In this document: piece by piece, positions 26,205 to 35,152 of the stretch
Numbering within the stretch: position 1 is the first letter of the stretch
How the letters are laid out: each line of letters starts with the position of its first letter
NCBI RefSeq assembly: GCF_030817355.1
Contig: NZ_JAUSZH010000001.1
Coordinates: forward strand, 4,687,501-4,751,500
DNA: 64,000 bases
DNA from: Streptomyces sp. V1I1
Lineage (GTDB): Bacteria > Actinomycetota > Actinomycetes > Streptomycetales > Streptomycetaceae
Direction: 5' to 3'
Made by a program: the position numbers and the translations under genes
The notes under the pieces: model-generated
What the model was told of the DNA's origin: nothing
Databases searched by the model: none
Seen by the model: the letters and a program-made list of their open reading frames with translations, nothing else

Positions 26205-27440
26205 ATGGGCCTTCGGCGGCGCCTAGCGGATCTGTGGCAGCCATGGCAGTCAGGCCATGCGCTGCTGGCGATCCCACTTGCGCTGATCGTTGCGATCACG
26301 GTCGTGGACGTCCTGGCCCCGCGCCACATCCATCTCGGCCCCCTGCTGGTCGTCGCCCCCGCCATCACGCCCTCGTTCGCCGGCCCACGACTCACTGCCC
26401 TGGTCGGCGCACTGGCCGTGATCGCCCAGACGGTCATCGCCGCACTGCGCGGCGGGTTCACCGCCAACCACCAGGTGCAGATTGCCGCCCTGGCCGTGAT
26501 CTCGCTCCTCCTCGTGTACTTCTGCCGCAAGCGCGAGCGTCGCATTCGTGTGCTGGACCGGGTGCGGTCGGTGTCCGAGGCCACGCAGCGGGTGGTTCTG
26601 CGCCCGCTGCCCCACCGGATGGGCCCACTGCGGATCGCCTCCTCGTACTTGGCCGCCGAGGACGAGGCGCAGATCGGCGGAGACCTGTACGCGGCGACCC
26701 GCGCCGGGAACGGCACACGTCTGATCATTGGTGACGTCCGGGGCAAAGGCCTGACATCCATCAGCGACGCCTCGGTGCTGATGGGCGCATTCCGGGAGGC
26801 CGCTCACCGGAGCACCACCCTTCTCGAACTCGGCGACACCCTGGAGAACAGCATCTGCAGGCACCTGGCCGAGCAAGCCGAGCACACCCATCACTCCGAG
26901 GCAGACCACGAGCTCCACGAGCACTTCATCACGGCCCTGATACTCGACATCCCGGACGAGGACCCCATGGTGCAGATGACCAACTGCGGACACCCCCCGC
27001 CCCTGCTGCTGCACAAGGGCCGCGTGACAACCCTGTACTCCAGCCATCCCCAACCCCCGCTGGGCATGTGCGATTTGCCGAGGACCGGCTTCACTCTCAA
27101 CGCGTTTACCTTCGAGGACGACGACACGCTGCTGCTCTACACCGACGGCGTGATCGAGGCCCGAGCTCCCGACGGGACCTTCTACCCGCTCGCCGAACGG
27201 GTCGCCCAATGGACCGGCAGTGGTCCCGAGAAACTGCTGCAGCACATCCGCGACGACCTCCTCGCCTTCGTCGGCGGGCATCTGGGCGACGACGCAGCCA
27301 TGGTGGTGATCCAACGCTCGCCCAAACTCCAGCCAGGCCACCAGCTCAGGAAGATCATCCATATCAGCGGCATCTCCCACCACGCCGACGGAGCACCGGA
27401 CGCCGAAGCTACCCCGCACTCCGCTCCTGGCCAGGAATGA
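26205..27440 (+). CDS. Membrane-anchored SpoIIE/PP2C-type serine phosphatase
   Basis: From the ATG at 26205 the 411-residue protein has four hydrophobic segments in the first 105 residues, an ERRIRVLDRVRSVSEATQRV linker helix and a PP2C-type SpoIIE domain: QIGGDLYAATR (metal aspartate), IIGDVRGKGL, ALILDI, NCGHPPPLLL, DTLLLYTDGVIEAR and GDDAAMVVIQ. In this family (RsbU-like) the enzyme dephosphorylates anti-anti-sigma factors to activate stress sigma factors. AGGAG lies 2 bp before the start, which is closer than usual; the frame is open further upstream but without conserved sequence. No anti-sigma partner is adjacent. Confidence 0.9.
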   Translation: MGLRRRLADLWQPWQSGHALLAIPLALIVAITVVDVLAPRHIHLGPLLVVAPAITPSFAGPRLTALVGALAVIAQTVIAALRGGFTANHQVQIAALAVISLLLVYFCRKRERRIRVLDRVRSVSEATQRVVLRPLPHRMGPLRIASSYLAAEDEAQIGGDLYAATRAGNGTRLIIGDVRGKGLTSISDASVLMGAFREAAHRSTTLLELGDTLENSICRHLAEQAEHTHHSEADHELHEHFITALILDIPDEDPMVQMTNCGHPPPLLLHKGRVTTLYSSHPQPPLGMCDLPRTGFTLNAFTFEDDDTLLLYTDGVIEARAPDGTFYPLAERVAQWTGSGPEKLLQHIRDDLLAFVGGHLGDDAAMVVIQRSPKLQPGHQLRKIIHISGISHHADGAPDAEATPHSAPGQE

Positions 27441-27568
27441 TCAATCGTTGGTGCTTCGGCTTCCCCAGGCCGTGCGGCGGCGCACAAGTCAGCCCTGGCT
27501 GGGGCCCTGATCGGGTTCCCGGCCGCAACTGCTGACCATCTCCACCAGCCGATCCGCCACCCGGTGTG

Positions 27569-27598
27569 TTTATCAAACGGGTCGACCCGTAAGATAAA
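27569..27598. promoter_or_regulatory. 30-bp palindromic operator upstream of tetR
   Basis: A perfect 14-bp palindrome, ACGGGTCGACCCGT (27577-27590), is framed by TTTATC and GATAAA, themselves an inverted repeat. The whole is symmetric except for AA spacers on both sides. It ends 4 bp before the tetR start codon, so binding would block its own promoter or ribosome site. Confidence 0.75.
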
Positions 27599-27602
27599 TG
27601 CC

Positions 27603-28190
27603 ATGAGCTCCTCTCGGCCCTCCAGGGGGCGTCCCAGGGATCCCCGTTCACACGAGGCGATCATCAGCGCGACCGCAGCGCTGGTGGCCGAGTTGGGCTA
27701 TGCCGCGACGTCAATCGGGGGCGTGGCTGCGCGGGCCGGCGTCGGCAAGGACACGATCTACCGGCGCTGGTCGGGCAAGCCGGAGCTGGTCTTCGAGGCC
27801 GTGTTCACAACTACCGACCAAGCGCCGATACCGGACACCGGGACGCTGACCGGGGATCTGACCGTACTGCTGCAGGGCCTGGTCGAGGAGTTCCACTCGC
27901 CTGCCGCTGCAGCGGTGCTCCCTGGGCTGCTCGCCGACTTCGCCGCCGACCCGGCCCTGAAGGCGCGCATCCGCAGCGACTTCCTGGCCCCGTCGAAGGA
28001 ACGGCTGCTCATCGTCTTCGAACGCGCCGTGCTGCGCGGGGAGATCGCGGCCGGTACACCCGTGGACCTGGTCCTGGACACGCTGGCAGGAGCCGTGTTC
28101 TTCCACATCGGACTGGTCGGAGAGCGCCCCACCCCACAGCTGGCCGGCCGGCTGGCTACCGTCATAGCCAAAGGAATTGAGATCCGATGA
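27603..28190 (+). CDS. TetR-family transcriptional regulator
   Basis: The 195-residue protein has the TetR helix-turn-helix at about residues 15-60 (AIISATAALVAELGYAATSI then GVGKDTIYRRWSGKPELV) and an all-helical ligand domain with the TetR_C-like LLADFAADPALKARI stretch. Its stop overlaps the start of the next gene (ATGA), so the small membrane protein is co-expressed and is the likely regulated partner. The 30-bp dyad immediately upstream indicates autorepression. Confidence 0.93.
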   Translation: MSSSRPSRGRPRDPRSHEAIISATAALVAELGYAATSIGGVAARAGVGKDTIYRRWSGKPELVFEAVFTTTDQAPIPDTGTLTGDLTVLLQGLVEEFHSPAAAAVLPGLLADFAADPALKARIRSDFLAPSKERLLIVFERAVLRGEIAAGTPVDLVLDTLAGAVFFHIGLVGERPTPQLAGRLATVIAKGIEIR

Positions 28191-28567
28191 ACGGCTGGCT
28201 TCTCGCAGCGGGCATCACCGCATTCGGCGTGGCCGCAGTACACATCGTCGCCGGGCACCGGGACGTAGTGCGCCCACTGCTGTCCTGCGGGCTCGCAGAC
28301 GAACCCAAGCGCGTCATGCATGCCGTGTGGCACATGGTCACCGTGGACCTGGTGCTCTCCGCAGCCGGCTTGGTCTACCTTGCGCTGGCGGACGGTACGG
28401 CAGGAGCCGACCTGGTCGCGTGGTTCGTGGCCGCGCACTTCTTCGCCTACGCAGCGGCATTCCTGGCCGTCTCGCTGTCGGCCGACTGGCCGAAGCCACT
28501 GCTCCGGCTGCCGCAGTGGATTCTGCTCCTGCCGGTCGCGCTGCTGACTGCGGCGGGCGCCGCGTAG
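28187..28567 (+). CDS. Small integral membrane protein
   Basis: The 126-residue, very hydrophobic protein has four predicted membrane segments beginning at residues 3, 48, 73 and 107. Charged spots include HRDVVRPLL and DEPKRVMHAVWHM; the conserved-looking histidines in HIVAGH and HAVWHM could be functional. It is translationally coupled to the tetR gene (4-bp overlap). This type of TetR plus small membrane protein pair is common, but the substrate or function is not known to me. Confidence 0.8.
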   Translation: MNGWLLAAGITAFGVAAVHIVAGHRDVVRPLLSCGLADEPKRVMHAVWHMVTVDLVLSAAGLVYLALADGTAGADLVAWFVAAHFFAYAAAFLAVSLSADWPKPLLRLPQWILLLPVALLTAAGAA

Positions 28568-29149
28568 CAACACCGGGGGACAGCACTCGGCCTTGCGATC
28601 CAGGCGGGCAGACGGCAGACGGGGTAACCACCGTCAGGCCGCTTCCGCTCCGCGCGAGTCCCCATGGCTTTTCAGGAGGGGGGCGCCCCTCCCGCATCCC
28701 TTTCTCGGATAGACAGCAGTCCTTCTCACGCAGTCCGACCGCTTCCGCCCGACACATCGCCGCGTAGACCCGGCAGGCGAAAAACGCAAACAACCGAGCC
28801 CTCGGTCGTGAGGAACCGAGCCCACGTAAGAGTCGGCGGTCAGGAGCTGCTCACAAGGCGATTTCCGGACACCGTCGCGACTGCGGAAAAGTGATCCCGC
28901 TTGGCGGCGACCGCCTTTCATCGCGGCCCTGACGCCGGTCCGGCCTCGTGCGGCTGGAGTGACCATGTCGATCGACCTCGGACGGCCCAGGGGCGGCCCC
29001 AGTTTGGAAGTTCGCGTACGCCTGTGTGCTGCGACCAGGCAAGACGCTGACCCGCGCGTTCGAGCACGACTCGCCGGCCGTTCCCCGTGATTCCCCGCTG
29101 GGCACCGTCCGGTCGGGCACGCGAGGGGCACGTATGTGGTCGCTGCCCG
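28568..29149. other. 582-bp stretch without a recognised gene
   Basis: Open frames here lack ribosome sites and recognisable motifs, and base composition is mixed. It lies within the region bounded by tRNA copies and may contain decayed sequence. I see no repeat, tRNA or transposase signature in it. Confidence 0.5.
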
Positions 29150-29527
29150 TCAGCTGGTTAGGGCAGGATCACCGACCATAGGTCCCAACTCGCAGTCGCC
29201 TGGGGTGTCACCTTCCTTGGCGGTACGAGCAAGAAGTATGGGCACGTAAGGCTGCACCTCGCCGTACACGAAGATCGTGGGCTTGTCTCCGCTTTCGTGG
29301 ATGGCTTGACACATCTTCAAGCCCTTAGCGCCGCTGGCCTGATCCGGCCCGAGGCTGGTGTTGATCACGGCAACTGACCCCTTGATGCGCAGCTTCGTAA
29401 TGACTGAGCTGTCCGAGCCGACTGAGGCACGCACTGATTCGGGAGTAAGCGTCGGTCGGCTGCCGCAGCCGACCAGCAGGAAAGCGCCCGCGAGAGCGGC
29501 AGCGTAGCGGCGTATGGCAGGCGACAT
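29150..29527 (-). CDS. Small lipoprotein
   Basis: The 125-residue protein starts with a lipoprotein signal peptide (RRYAAALAGAFLLVGC, lipobox LVGC at about 18-21). The mature part of about 105 residues contains SVAVINTSLGPDQ, KMCQAIHES and GDCELGP, with two cysteines that could pair. It should be anchored to the outer face of the membrane. AGGACAGCCC lies before the ATG. No family recognised. Confidence 0.78.
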   Translation of the reverse strand: MSPAIRRYAAALAGAFLLVGCGSRPTLTPESVRASVGSDSSVITKLRIKGSVAVINTSLGPDQASGAKGLKMCQAIHESGDKPTIFVYGEVQPYVPILLARTAKEGDTPGDCELGPMVGDPALTS

Positions 29528-29594
29528 GGGCTGTCCTTGATCAGAGAAAGGAGCAGGATCCTATCGCCCTGTCCTCTCTGCGACGTGTGATTTT

Positions 29595-29996
29595 TCAGTA
29601 CCCGAGTAGTTGGTGTGCCTCGACGAAATGGCTGGGCCGGTCCTCCGGCACATCGGCGGCACGAGGGGCCTGACCCGCGAGCAGCCCGCCGTGCCCCGCG
29701 TGCAGCACCGCCAGTTCCCGCCCCGCCCACGCCAGCCGGTCGAGCATCTCCACGGCGTGCCGGTGCAACGCACGCCCGGCGGGATTGAGCCGTACACCCC
29801 GCGGGAGCCGCTCGAACAGCGGCCCGCCCGCCTGCTGTTCCAGCGCAGCGATCCGCCGGGACACCGCGGATTGCGTCTAGTTGAGCCGAACCGCCGCCTT
29901 CGTGAACGACCCGGTCTCGGCCACGGTGACGAGCAACTGCAGCGCGTCTCGAACACGTTCCTTCCGCCGCCAGGGCCTTCGTCCGGCCATCGGCAT
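29595..29996 (-). pseudogene. LysR-family regulator, broken
   Basis: From the ATG at 29996 the frame reads LQLLVTVAETGSFTKAAVRLN, then a TAG near 29878, then TQSAVSRRIAALEQQAGGPL and FERLPRGVRLNPAGRALHRH. That is the LysR winged-helix domain with a stop codon inside the recognition region. After about 130 residues the frame ends, without the 200-residue ligand-binding domain. It is divergent from an M20-peptidase fragment, a common LysR/target layout, so both halves of the original pair are decayed. Confidence 0.8.
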
Positions 29997-30175
29997 CTTC
30001 CCTCAACACATTCCTCCGATGCATGGATCCCATGCAATCCAGTCGCTGGTCTCATGCCTTGTCCCGCCCTAACGTCGTTCATGCGGCGGCGCTCCCGAGG
30101 GGGCAGGCGCGCCGCACCTCCACTGACCCATGAGATCCGAGGGAGAAGTGTGTTGCTGCGACAAGGAGTTGAGAA

Positions 30176-30628
30176 GTGGTGGGACCGGTGACCCGGGGGG
30201 CCGCGCTCGCGTTGCCGGCGATGCCGGCCGATGTGGAGGAACTCATGTCGTGCGAGTCCTTCTCGGCCGACCACGCCACGGTGGCGCGCAGTGCCGAGGT
30301 GATCGGCGCCCTCGGCACGATCACGCCCGGAGCCCGGCTGGAGGTCCTGGGCGGCGCCGGGCGCCCGCCCATAGAACCGGGGTCCTCCGCCGACCTGTTC
30401 GCCCTCGCCTCCCGCGTCGCCGCGGAACTGGGCCAGGCGCCCCTGCGCGGAACCGCCGTCGGCGGCGCCTCGGACGGCAACTACACCGCGGCGACGGGCT
30501 CCCCGACCCTGGACAGCCTGGGCGCCGTGGGCGGCGGCGCACACGGGGACACCGAGTACGTCGAGGTCGCGCGGATGATCCCCTGCGCCCCTCTGCTCGC
30601 CGAGCTGATCACCAGGATCGTGCGATGA
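30176..30628 (+). pseudogene. C-terminal fragment of an M20-family metallopeptidase
   Basis: About 150 codons read SADHATVARSAEVIGALG, GRPPIEPGSS, GTAVGGASDGNYTAATGSPT and LDSLGAVGGGAHGDTEYVEV. These are the last metal-binding and substrate segments of M20 (carboxypeptidase G2-like) enzymes, which are normally about 390 residues. The N-terminal half, with the first metal ligands, is missing. It overlaps the next gene by 4 bp (ATGA). Confidence 0.75.
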
Positions 30629-31239
30629 AGCGGCCGACGCGTCACCTCAGCTGCGTTCACGCCCTGGTGTTCACCGTGGTCACCGCCGTGACGCTGGCCG
30701 CCTGTTCCGGCGATCCCGGCGCGGCGCCGACCGCCGAGCCGACGCCGACGGACAGCACCCCGTCGATCGTCGACCAGCTGCTGACACCGACGGAGAGCGC
30801 CGCACCGACCGCTTACCCGTCCGCCACCGACCCCGCGCAGATCGCCAACAACGTCGCCCTCTGGTACGAATCCGGAGGTGAGGAGCAAATCACCGGCGTG
30901 CGCGGCGAGGCCGAGGCGGTCTACTCCCACCACGACGATGACTTCTGGTTCATTGACTTCAGTCGGCTCTTCGACCAAGTCCACGAGGCCCAGGAGTACC
31001 CCCCCATCCCCGACCGTAAGACCCAGGCCGCCTGGTCTGCCGCCCTCAAGCACGTCAACAACGGCGGTGGTGACGTATTCAACGCGACGCGGTTCGGCAC
31101 CGCCCAGAGCCAGAGCGCCGAGCGGGCCAAGCAGGAGGCCCAGGGCTGGAAAGAACTCGCCGAAGGCATCAAGGGCCTCAAGGCGGTCGAAGCAAGGCTC
31201 CACCGCACCTTCGGCCTCGATCCGCTGACGGCCCCCTGA
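30625..31239 (+). CDS. Putative lipoprotein, function unknown
   Basis: The 204-residue protein starts with a signal peptide ending in the lipobox LAAC (Cys at about residue 28), followed by a Thr/Pro/Ala-rich linker of about 45 residues. The folded part has DDDFWFIDFSRLFDQVHEAQ, AAWSAALKHVNNGGGDVFN and a charged helix to the C-terminus. Translation is coupled to the preceding peptidase fragment by an ATGA overlap. No family recognised. Confidence 0.75.
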   Translation: MKRPTRHLSCVHALVFTVVTAVTLAACSGDPGAAPTAEPTPTDSTPSIVDQLLTPTESAAPTAYPSATDPAQIANNVALWYESGGEEQITGVRGEAEAVYSHHDDDFWFIDFSRLFDQVHEAQEYPPIPDRKTQAAWSAALKHVNNGGGDVFNATRFGTAQSQSAERAKQEAQGWKELAEGIKGLKAVEARLHRTFGLDPLTAP

Positions 31240-31477
31240 AAGGTCTTGCCGTGGAAGACCACGTCCAGGGCGCGTCCGGCCAACCCGGTGTGCGGGTTTG
31301 GGCGAGCACGAGCGAGACCCTCGTAGGCTGCCGGTGATGAGCCGTCACGACCGCGCCATCGCCGATCGGCTCGGCGCCGTGATCCGCGAGGGTGGGGGAG
31401 GGGCGCCCCCGGTCAGGGGGATGTGGCGTCGTGCGGCACTAGTGGCACGCGTGTGGCGCGTCCTCGAACACGACGAA

Positions 31478-31514
31478 GGGCCAGTCCGGGAGGAAACCCC
31501 TCCTGAGCCGGCCC
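31478..31514. terminator. Imperfect hairpin just before the tRNA-Arg copy
   Basis: GGGCC/GGCCC form an outer stem and GGAGG/CCTCC an inner stem. It lies 9 bp before the 43-bp att copy, in the same relative place as the perfect terminator beside the intact tRNA gene. Confidence 0.4.
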
Positions 31515-31522
31515 TTCTGCGT

Positions 31523-31565
31523 GTGCCCCCGGCAGGATTCGAACCTGCGACACCCGCTTTAGGAG
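31523..31565 (-). repeat. 43-bp exact copy of the tRNA-Arg(CCT) 3' half (att site)
   Basis: Positions 31523-31565 are identical over all 43 bp to 36727-36769 inside the tRNA gene. They cover the encoded CCA end (in part), acceptor 3' strand, T arm, variable loop and part of the anticodon arm. After 31565 the sequence leaves the tRNA, so no second functional tRNA exists. This is the standard footprint of a tRNA-targeting integrative element; the pair bounds 5.2 kb. Confidence 0.92.
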
Positions 31566-32476
31566 CATGATCATAAGGCTACTCGTCTTTCCTTGTCCTG
31601 CTTGATGATTCGCTGTTTGCACAGGTCAGCGGCCTGATAAGGAAAGACGGGGGAGTGATCTTTCACGATCCTTCGCGGGCTTTCTTTGTCCTGCTGTTCC
31701 CACCAGGTTCCCAACTGAGGCCTTGGGAACGGTCTTCGAGAGTCGGCGGGAGCGTCTACGCAGCTCTGTCGCCCAGTCGGGTTCCGTTGAGCACCGCAGA
31801 TGCTTTGGAGGAGCAATAGGCTCGCTCCCTTGGCCCGGGAGTTGAGCCAGTGGCCGTTTTCGCAGGTCAGTCGCCTGCTCACAGACTAGCCCGCTGCCTC
31901 TCCGTTCGGAACAGGATCTGCTCCGCCTGGGTTGTCTCCAGGTTCCCCCAGGTGCCGTACGGCGGCGACTTCTGCGGCCAGGCGCTGCTGGGCGCGTTGG
32001 AGTCGCGCCCTGGTGGTTCTTCAAGGCTTGTGTCAACGGCCAGTTCGTTCGGCTCTGATCCTTTTCTTGTGGCCCAGTCGCGCAGAGCCACGGCAGTGGC
32101 GTGTCGGTGACCCAGTCGGCGAGCGGCAGGGCGTTCGGGGCAACGCCGACGACCGGGACGCCGGACATCGGCTGGCGCCGGACCAGTCGACGGCGCTGCG
32201 GCTTGTCGTCCTCGCAGACCGGCTGTACGCCGTTGAGGTGCCGGTCCTGGCCTCCGGGCTGCTCCTCGGGCTCGCTGTTCAGCGAGGAGACATTGAAGGG
32301 CGGCTACCGCAGGAAGGGCATCCGGGCAATCTCCCGGCTGACGGCCCCGACCTGGACGCCCAACGGCTCGTCGAGCTCGTGTCCGGGCCCCGGGCGGCCA
32401 ACTTCAGCACATCAAGGGCCAGTTCACGCCACCCACGACACGCCTTCAGGCTCCCTTCCTGTCGAAACCTTAAGTT
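31566..32476. other. About 0.9 kb without a recognised gene, next to the att copy
   Basis: No frame carries domain-like sequence that I recognise. This is where an integrase/excisionase would be expected. Two similar blocks, GCACAGGTCAGCGGCCTG (about 31619-31637) and CGCAGGTCAGTCGCCTG (about 31860-31877), could be old recombinase arm sites. Composition is less GC-biased than the flanks. Confidence 0.4.
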
Positions 32477-32502
32477 AACCCTGCAAATGATTTTGCAAGG
32501 TT
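32477..32502. promoter_or_regulatory. 26-bp dyad operator upstream of the secreted protein and carbonic anhydrase genes
   Basis: The inner 16 bp are TGCAAATGATTTTGCA, flanked by AACC and GGTT in inverted orientation; only two flank bases and the 4-bp centre break the symmetry. It lies about 75 bp before the gene at 32576 in an unusually AT-rich stretch. The AAATGATTTT centre resembles the zinc-uptake repressor (Zur) box of actinomycetes as I recall it. Regulator identity is inference. Confidence 0.6.
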
Positions 32503-32575
32503 ATTGTGTTTCTTGGCTGATCATTGACTAAGCGTTGGCATGCTCTAGAGACGTGAACTACCTGGAGGGAGGCTC

Positions 32576-32977
32576 ATGTTCCGAGGTACGACGGCCCGGA
32601 CCGTGGTGTCGATCCTCGCCGCTGTCCTGCTCGGCCTTCAGGTCTTCGCGCCCACCGCATCCTTCGCATCCGCGCACACGGCCCGTCATGCCGTAGCCAA
32701 GGGCCAGCCCGGAATCAAGCCCTCCGGGAAGGCGCTGCGCGACGAGATCGTCACCTACCGGGACGCCGGCCGCCACGGGGACCCGACCGGTCCCCTGCGC
32801 ACCCGCGACCGGTACCGCACTGCCGCCGACTGTGCACCCGAGGCACCCGACCGTCCACACCTGAGGCAGGGGGCCTCGAAAGCGGGCGAGCCGGGCACAT
32901 CCCGTACCGCGCACCACCGCACGTCGAGAGCCTCGGCAGCCCACTCACCGGCGGCACTTCAGGTGTTCCGCTGCTGA
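32576..32977 (+). CDS. Small secreted protein
   Basis: The 133-residue protein has a clear Sec signal peptide (TTARTVVSILAAVLLGLQV, cleavage near FASA-HT). The mature peptide of about 100 residues is basic and histidine/alanine-rich, with GKALRDEIVTYRDAGRHGDP then RTRDRYRTAA and a terminal cysteine. A good GGAGGGAGG site precedes the ATG. It is the first gene after the 26-bp dyad and 74 bp upstream of the carbonic anhydrase gene, so it may head that operon. Histidine content would fit metal binding, but this is speculation. Confidence 0.7.
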   Translation: MFRGTTARTVVSILAAVLLGLQVFAPTASFASAHTARHAVAKGQPGIKPSGKALRDEIVTYRDAGRHGDPTGPLRTRDRYRTAADCAPEAPDRPHLRQGASKAGEPGTSRTAHHRTSRASAAHSPAALQVFRC

Positions 32978-33051
32978 GCAGCAGAGCAGTCCCCCCACCT
33001 GTCCTGTAAGCCGACGCGCCCCCACGGCGCGCCAGGAGGAATCACCACATC

Positions 33052-33633
33052 ATGCAACCCCTCATCGACAACGCCCGCACGTTCGGACAGCGCCCTGAGG
33101 AGTTCGCCGGCCTCGCCCAAGGCCAGTCGCCAGAGGTCCTGTTCATCACCTGTGCCGACTCCCGGGTCGTTCCGGCCCTGATCACCGGCGCCCGCCCCGG
33201 CGAGCTCTTCGAGCTGCGCACCGCGGGCAACATCGTCCCGCCGTACGCCTCCGAGCACCCCACTAGTGAGGCGGCCACCATCGAGTACGCCGTGGAGGTC
33301 CTCGGCGTCCAGCACATCGTGGTCTGTGGCCACTCGCACTGCGGCGCCGTGGGCGCTGTGGTGCGCGGCGACGACCTGAACGCCGTACCCGCCGTGCGTG
33401 ACTGGCTCGCGCACGCCGCGGACGAGCCCAAGTGCTCCGACCCCGCCGACCCGACGGTCGCCGAGGCTGTGCAGCACCACCTCCTGACGCAGCTGCTGCG
33501 GCTGCGCTCCTACCCTTGCATCGAGAAGCGCCTGCAGGCGGACCAACTCCGGGTGCACGGCTGGTACTACGAGGTGCACACCGGAGCCGTGCGCGAACAC
33601 CGCGCGGAGACCGACACGTTCGAGGCGCTGTGA
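33052..33633 (+). CDS. Beta-class carbonic anhydrase
   Basis: The 193-residue protein has the beta-class zinc site: Cys34 in TCADSR with the Asp36/Arg38 dyad, and His94/Cys97 in GHSHCGAV. It interconverts CO2 and bicarbonate in the cytoplasm. AGGAGG lies about 8 bp before the ATG. A SulP transporter gene begins 8 bp after the stop. Carbonic anhydrase plus SulP pairs are known bicarbonate-handling modules, so I infer coupled bicarbonate transport and hydration. Confidence 0.95.
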   Translation: MQPLIDNARTFGQRPEEFAGLAQGQSPEVLFITCADSRVVPALITGARPGELFELRTAGNIVPPYASEHPTSEAATIEYAVEVLGVQHIVVCGHSHCGAVGAVVRGDDLNAVPAVRDWLAHAADEPKCSDPADPTVAEAVQHHLLTQLLRLRSYPCIEKRLQADQLRVHGWYYEVHTGAVREHRAETDTFEAL

Positions 33634-33641
33634 GGGACACC

Positions 33642-35129
33642 ATGACTGTGATGTCGAGGTTCCCTTACCTGCGGCAGGATTTCGCCGCCTCCATCGTCGT
33701 CTTCCTGGTCGCGGTGCCGTTGTGCGTCGGCGTGGCGGTCGCCTCCGGTGTCCCCGCGGAGCTGGGCCTGGTCACCGGCATTGTGGGCGGGCTGGTCACC
33801 GGTTTTCTGCCCGGCAGCAGTCTTCAGGTGTCGGGGCCGGCGGCAGGCCTGACTGTGCTGGTCTTCGAGGCGGTCAGCGAGTTCGGAGTGGCCGCGCTCG
33901 GCGTGATCGTGCTGATGGCCGGGCTGCTCCAGCTCGCCATGGGCTTCCTCAGGGTGGGCCGCTGGTTCCGGGCGATATCCGTCGCCGTCGTGGAGGGCAT
34001 GCTCTGCGGCATCGGTCTGGTGATCATCGCCGGCCAGCTCTACGCAGCGTCGGGCCTGAAGGCCCCGGAGACCGGCATCGGCAAGATCGTGGGCCTGCCC
34101 GGGGCGTTCGCCGACGCGCTCGGCAGCACCGAGGCCCTGACCTCGCTCGCAATCGGCGCGGGCACCGTCGCCGTCATCGTGCTGTGGAAGAAGATGCCGA
34201 AGAAGGTGCAGGCCGTGCCCGGCGCCCTTGCGGCGGTGATGCTGGCCACTCTCGCCTCGCTCGCCTTCAGCCTGCCGGTCGCCACGGTCGAGGTGGAGGG
34301 TCTACTCGGCGTCATCCAGCCGCCCGGGTCCGACGCCTTCGGTGAACTGGCCAACCCGGCCATCTGGGGCACCATCATCGCGTTCGCGCTGATCGCCTCC
34401 GCCGAGTCGCTGTTCAGCGCGGCGGCCGTGGACCGGCTGCACGACGGCCCACGCACCCAGTACAACAAGGAGATGATCGCCCAGGGTGCGGGCAACACGG
34501 TATGCGGTCTGCTCGGCGCGCTGCCGATGACCGCGGTGATCGTGCGCAGCTCCGCGAACGTCCAGGCGGGCGCGAAGACCAAGGCGTCGCGGGTGCTGCA
34601 CGGCGTGTGGATCCTGCTGTTCGCCGCCGCGCTGCCCTCCGCCCTGGCGCTGATCCCGCTGCCCGCCCTGGCCGGCATCCTGGTCCACGCGGGCTGGAAA
34701 CTCATCCCGTTCCGCCAGATCGCGACGCTGTGGCGGGACCACAAGGGTGAGGCGCTGATCCTCATCGTCACCGCCGTGTCGATCGTCGTAGTGAACATGT
34801 TTGAGGGCGTGCTCATCGGCCTGGCCCTTGCGGTGATCAAGACCGCCTGGGAAGCCTCGCACCTCAAGTTGGAGGTCATCGACAAGGGCGCCGGCCCGAT
34901 CCAGGCGTACCTGTCGGGCAACGCGACCTTCCTGCGCCTGCCGAAGATCCTCGACAGCCTGGAGGCGCTGCCCCAGGACCGGCCCGTCGAGCTGGATCTG
35001 TCCGGGCTGCACCACCTCGACCACGCCTGCCGCATGGCCCTGGAGAACTGGGCCGAGCGGCACAGTGCACCGGACACCGAACCGGTGAAGGTCACGACCG
35101 CACAACCGGTGAAGGCCACGGCGCAGTAA
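33642..35129 (+). CDS. SulP-family anion transporter with STAS domain
   Basis: From the ATG at 33642 the 495-residue protein has about 11-12 membrane segments with SulP signatures (VAVPLCVGVAVASGVPAELG, SGPAAGLTVLVF, ASAESLFSAAAVDRL, GLLGALPMTAVIVRSSANVQAG) and a C-terminal STAS domain (LPKILDSLEALPQDRPVELD then LSGLHHLDHAC). SulP proteins move sulfate, bicarbonate or dicarboxylates. Coupling to a carbonic anhydrase gene 8 bp upstream points to bicarbonate. A second in-frame ATG at 33651 is possible. Confidence 0.93.
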   Translation: MTVMSRFPYLRQDFAASIVVFLVAVPLCVGVAVASGVPAELGLVTGIVGGLVTGFLPGSSLQVSGPAAGLTVLVFEAVSEFGVAALGVIVLMAGLLQLAMGFLRVGRWFRAISVAVVEGMLCGIGLVIIAGQLYAASGLKAPETGIGKIVGLPGAFADALGSTEALTSLAIGAGTVAVIVLWKKMPKKVQAVPGALAAVMLATLASLAFSLPVATVEVEGLLGVIQPPGSDAFGELANPAIWGTIIAFALIASAESLFSAAAVDRLHDGPRTQYNKEMIAQGAGNTVCGLLGALPMTAVIVRSSANVQAGAKTKASRVLHGVWILLFAAALPSALALIPLPALAGILVHAGWKLIPFRQIATLWRDHKGEALILIVTAVSIVVVNMFEGVLIGLALAVIKTAWEASHLKLEVIDKGAGPIQAYLSGNATFLRLPKILDSLEALPQDRPVELDLSGLHHLDHACRMALENWAERHSAPDTEPVKVTTAQPVKATAQ

Positions 35130-35152
35130 GGATCTCGTCGTAGGGATCTGCC

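Noticed and set aside
28634..29131. Minus-strand ORF of 165 codons
   Set aside because: Irregular composition, no start context and no motifs. Treated as non-coding or decayed.
31523..31565. Second tRNA-Arg gene
   Set aside because: Only the 3' 43 nt are present. The D arm and 5' acceptor strand are missing, so it cannot fold as a tRNA.
31626..32168. Minus-strand ORF of 180 codons as an integrase or cargo gene
   Set aside because: No tyrosine or serine recombinase motifs, no ribosome site and no recognisable domain. Left as unassigned sequence.
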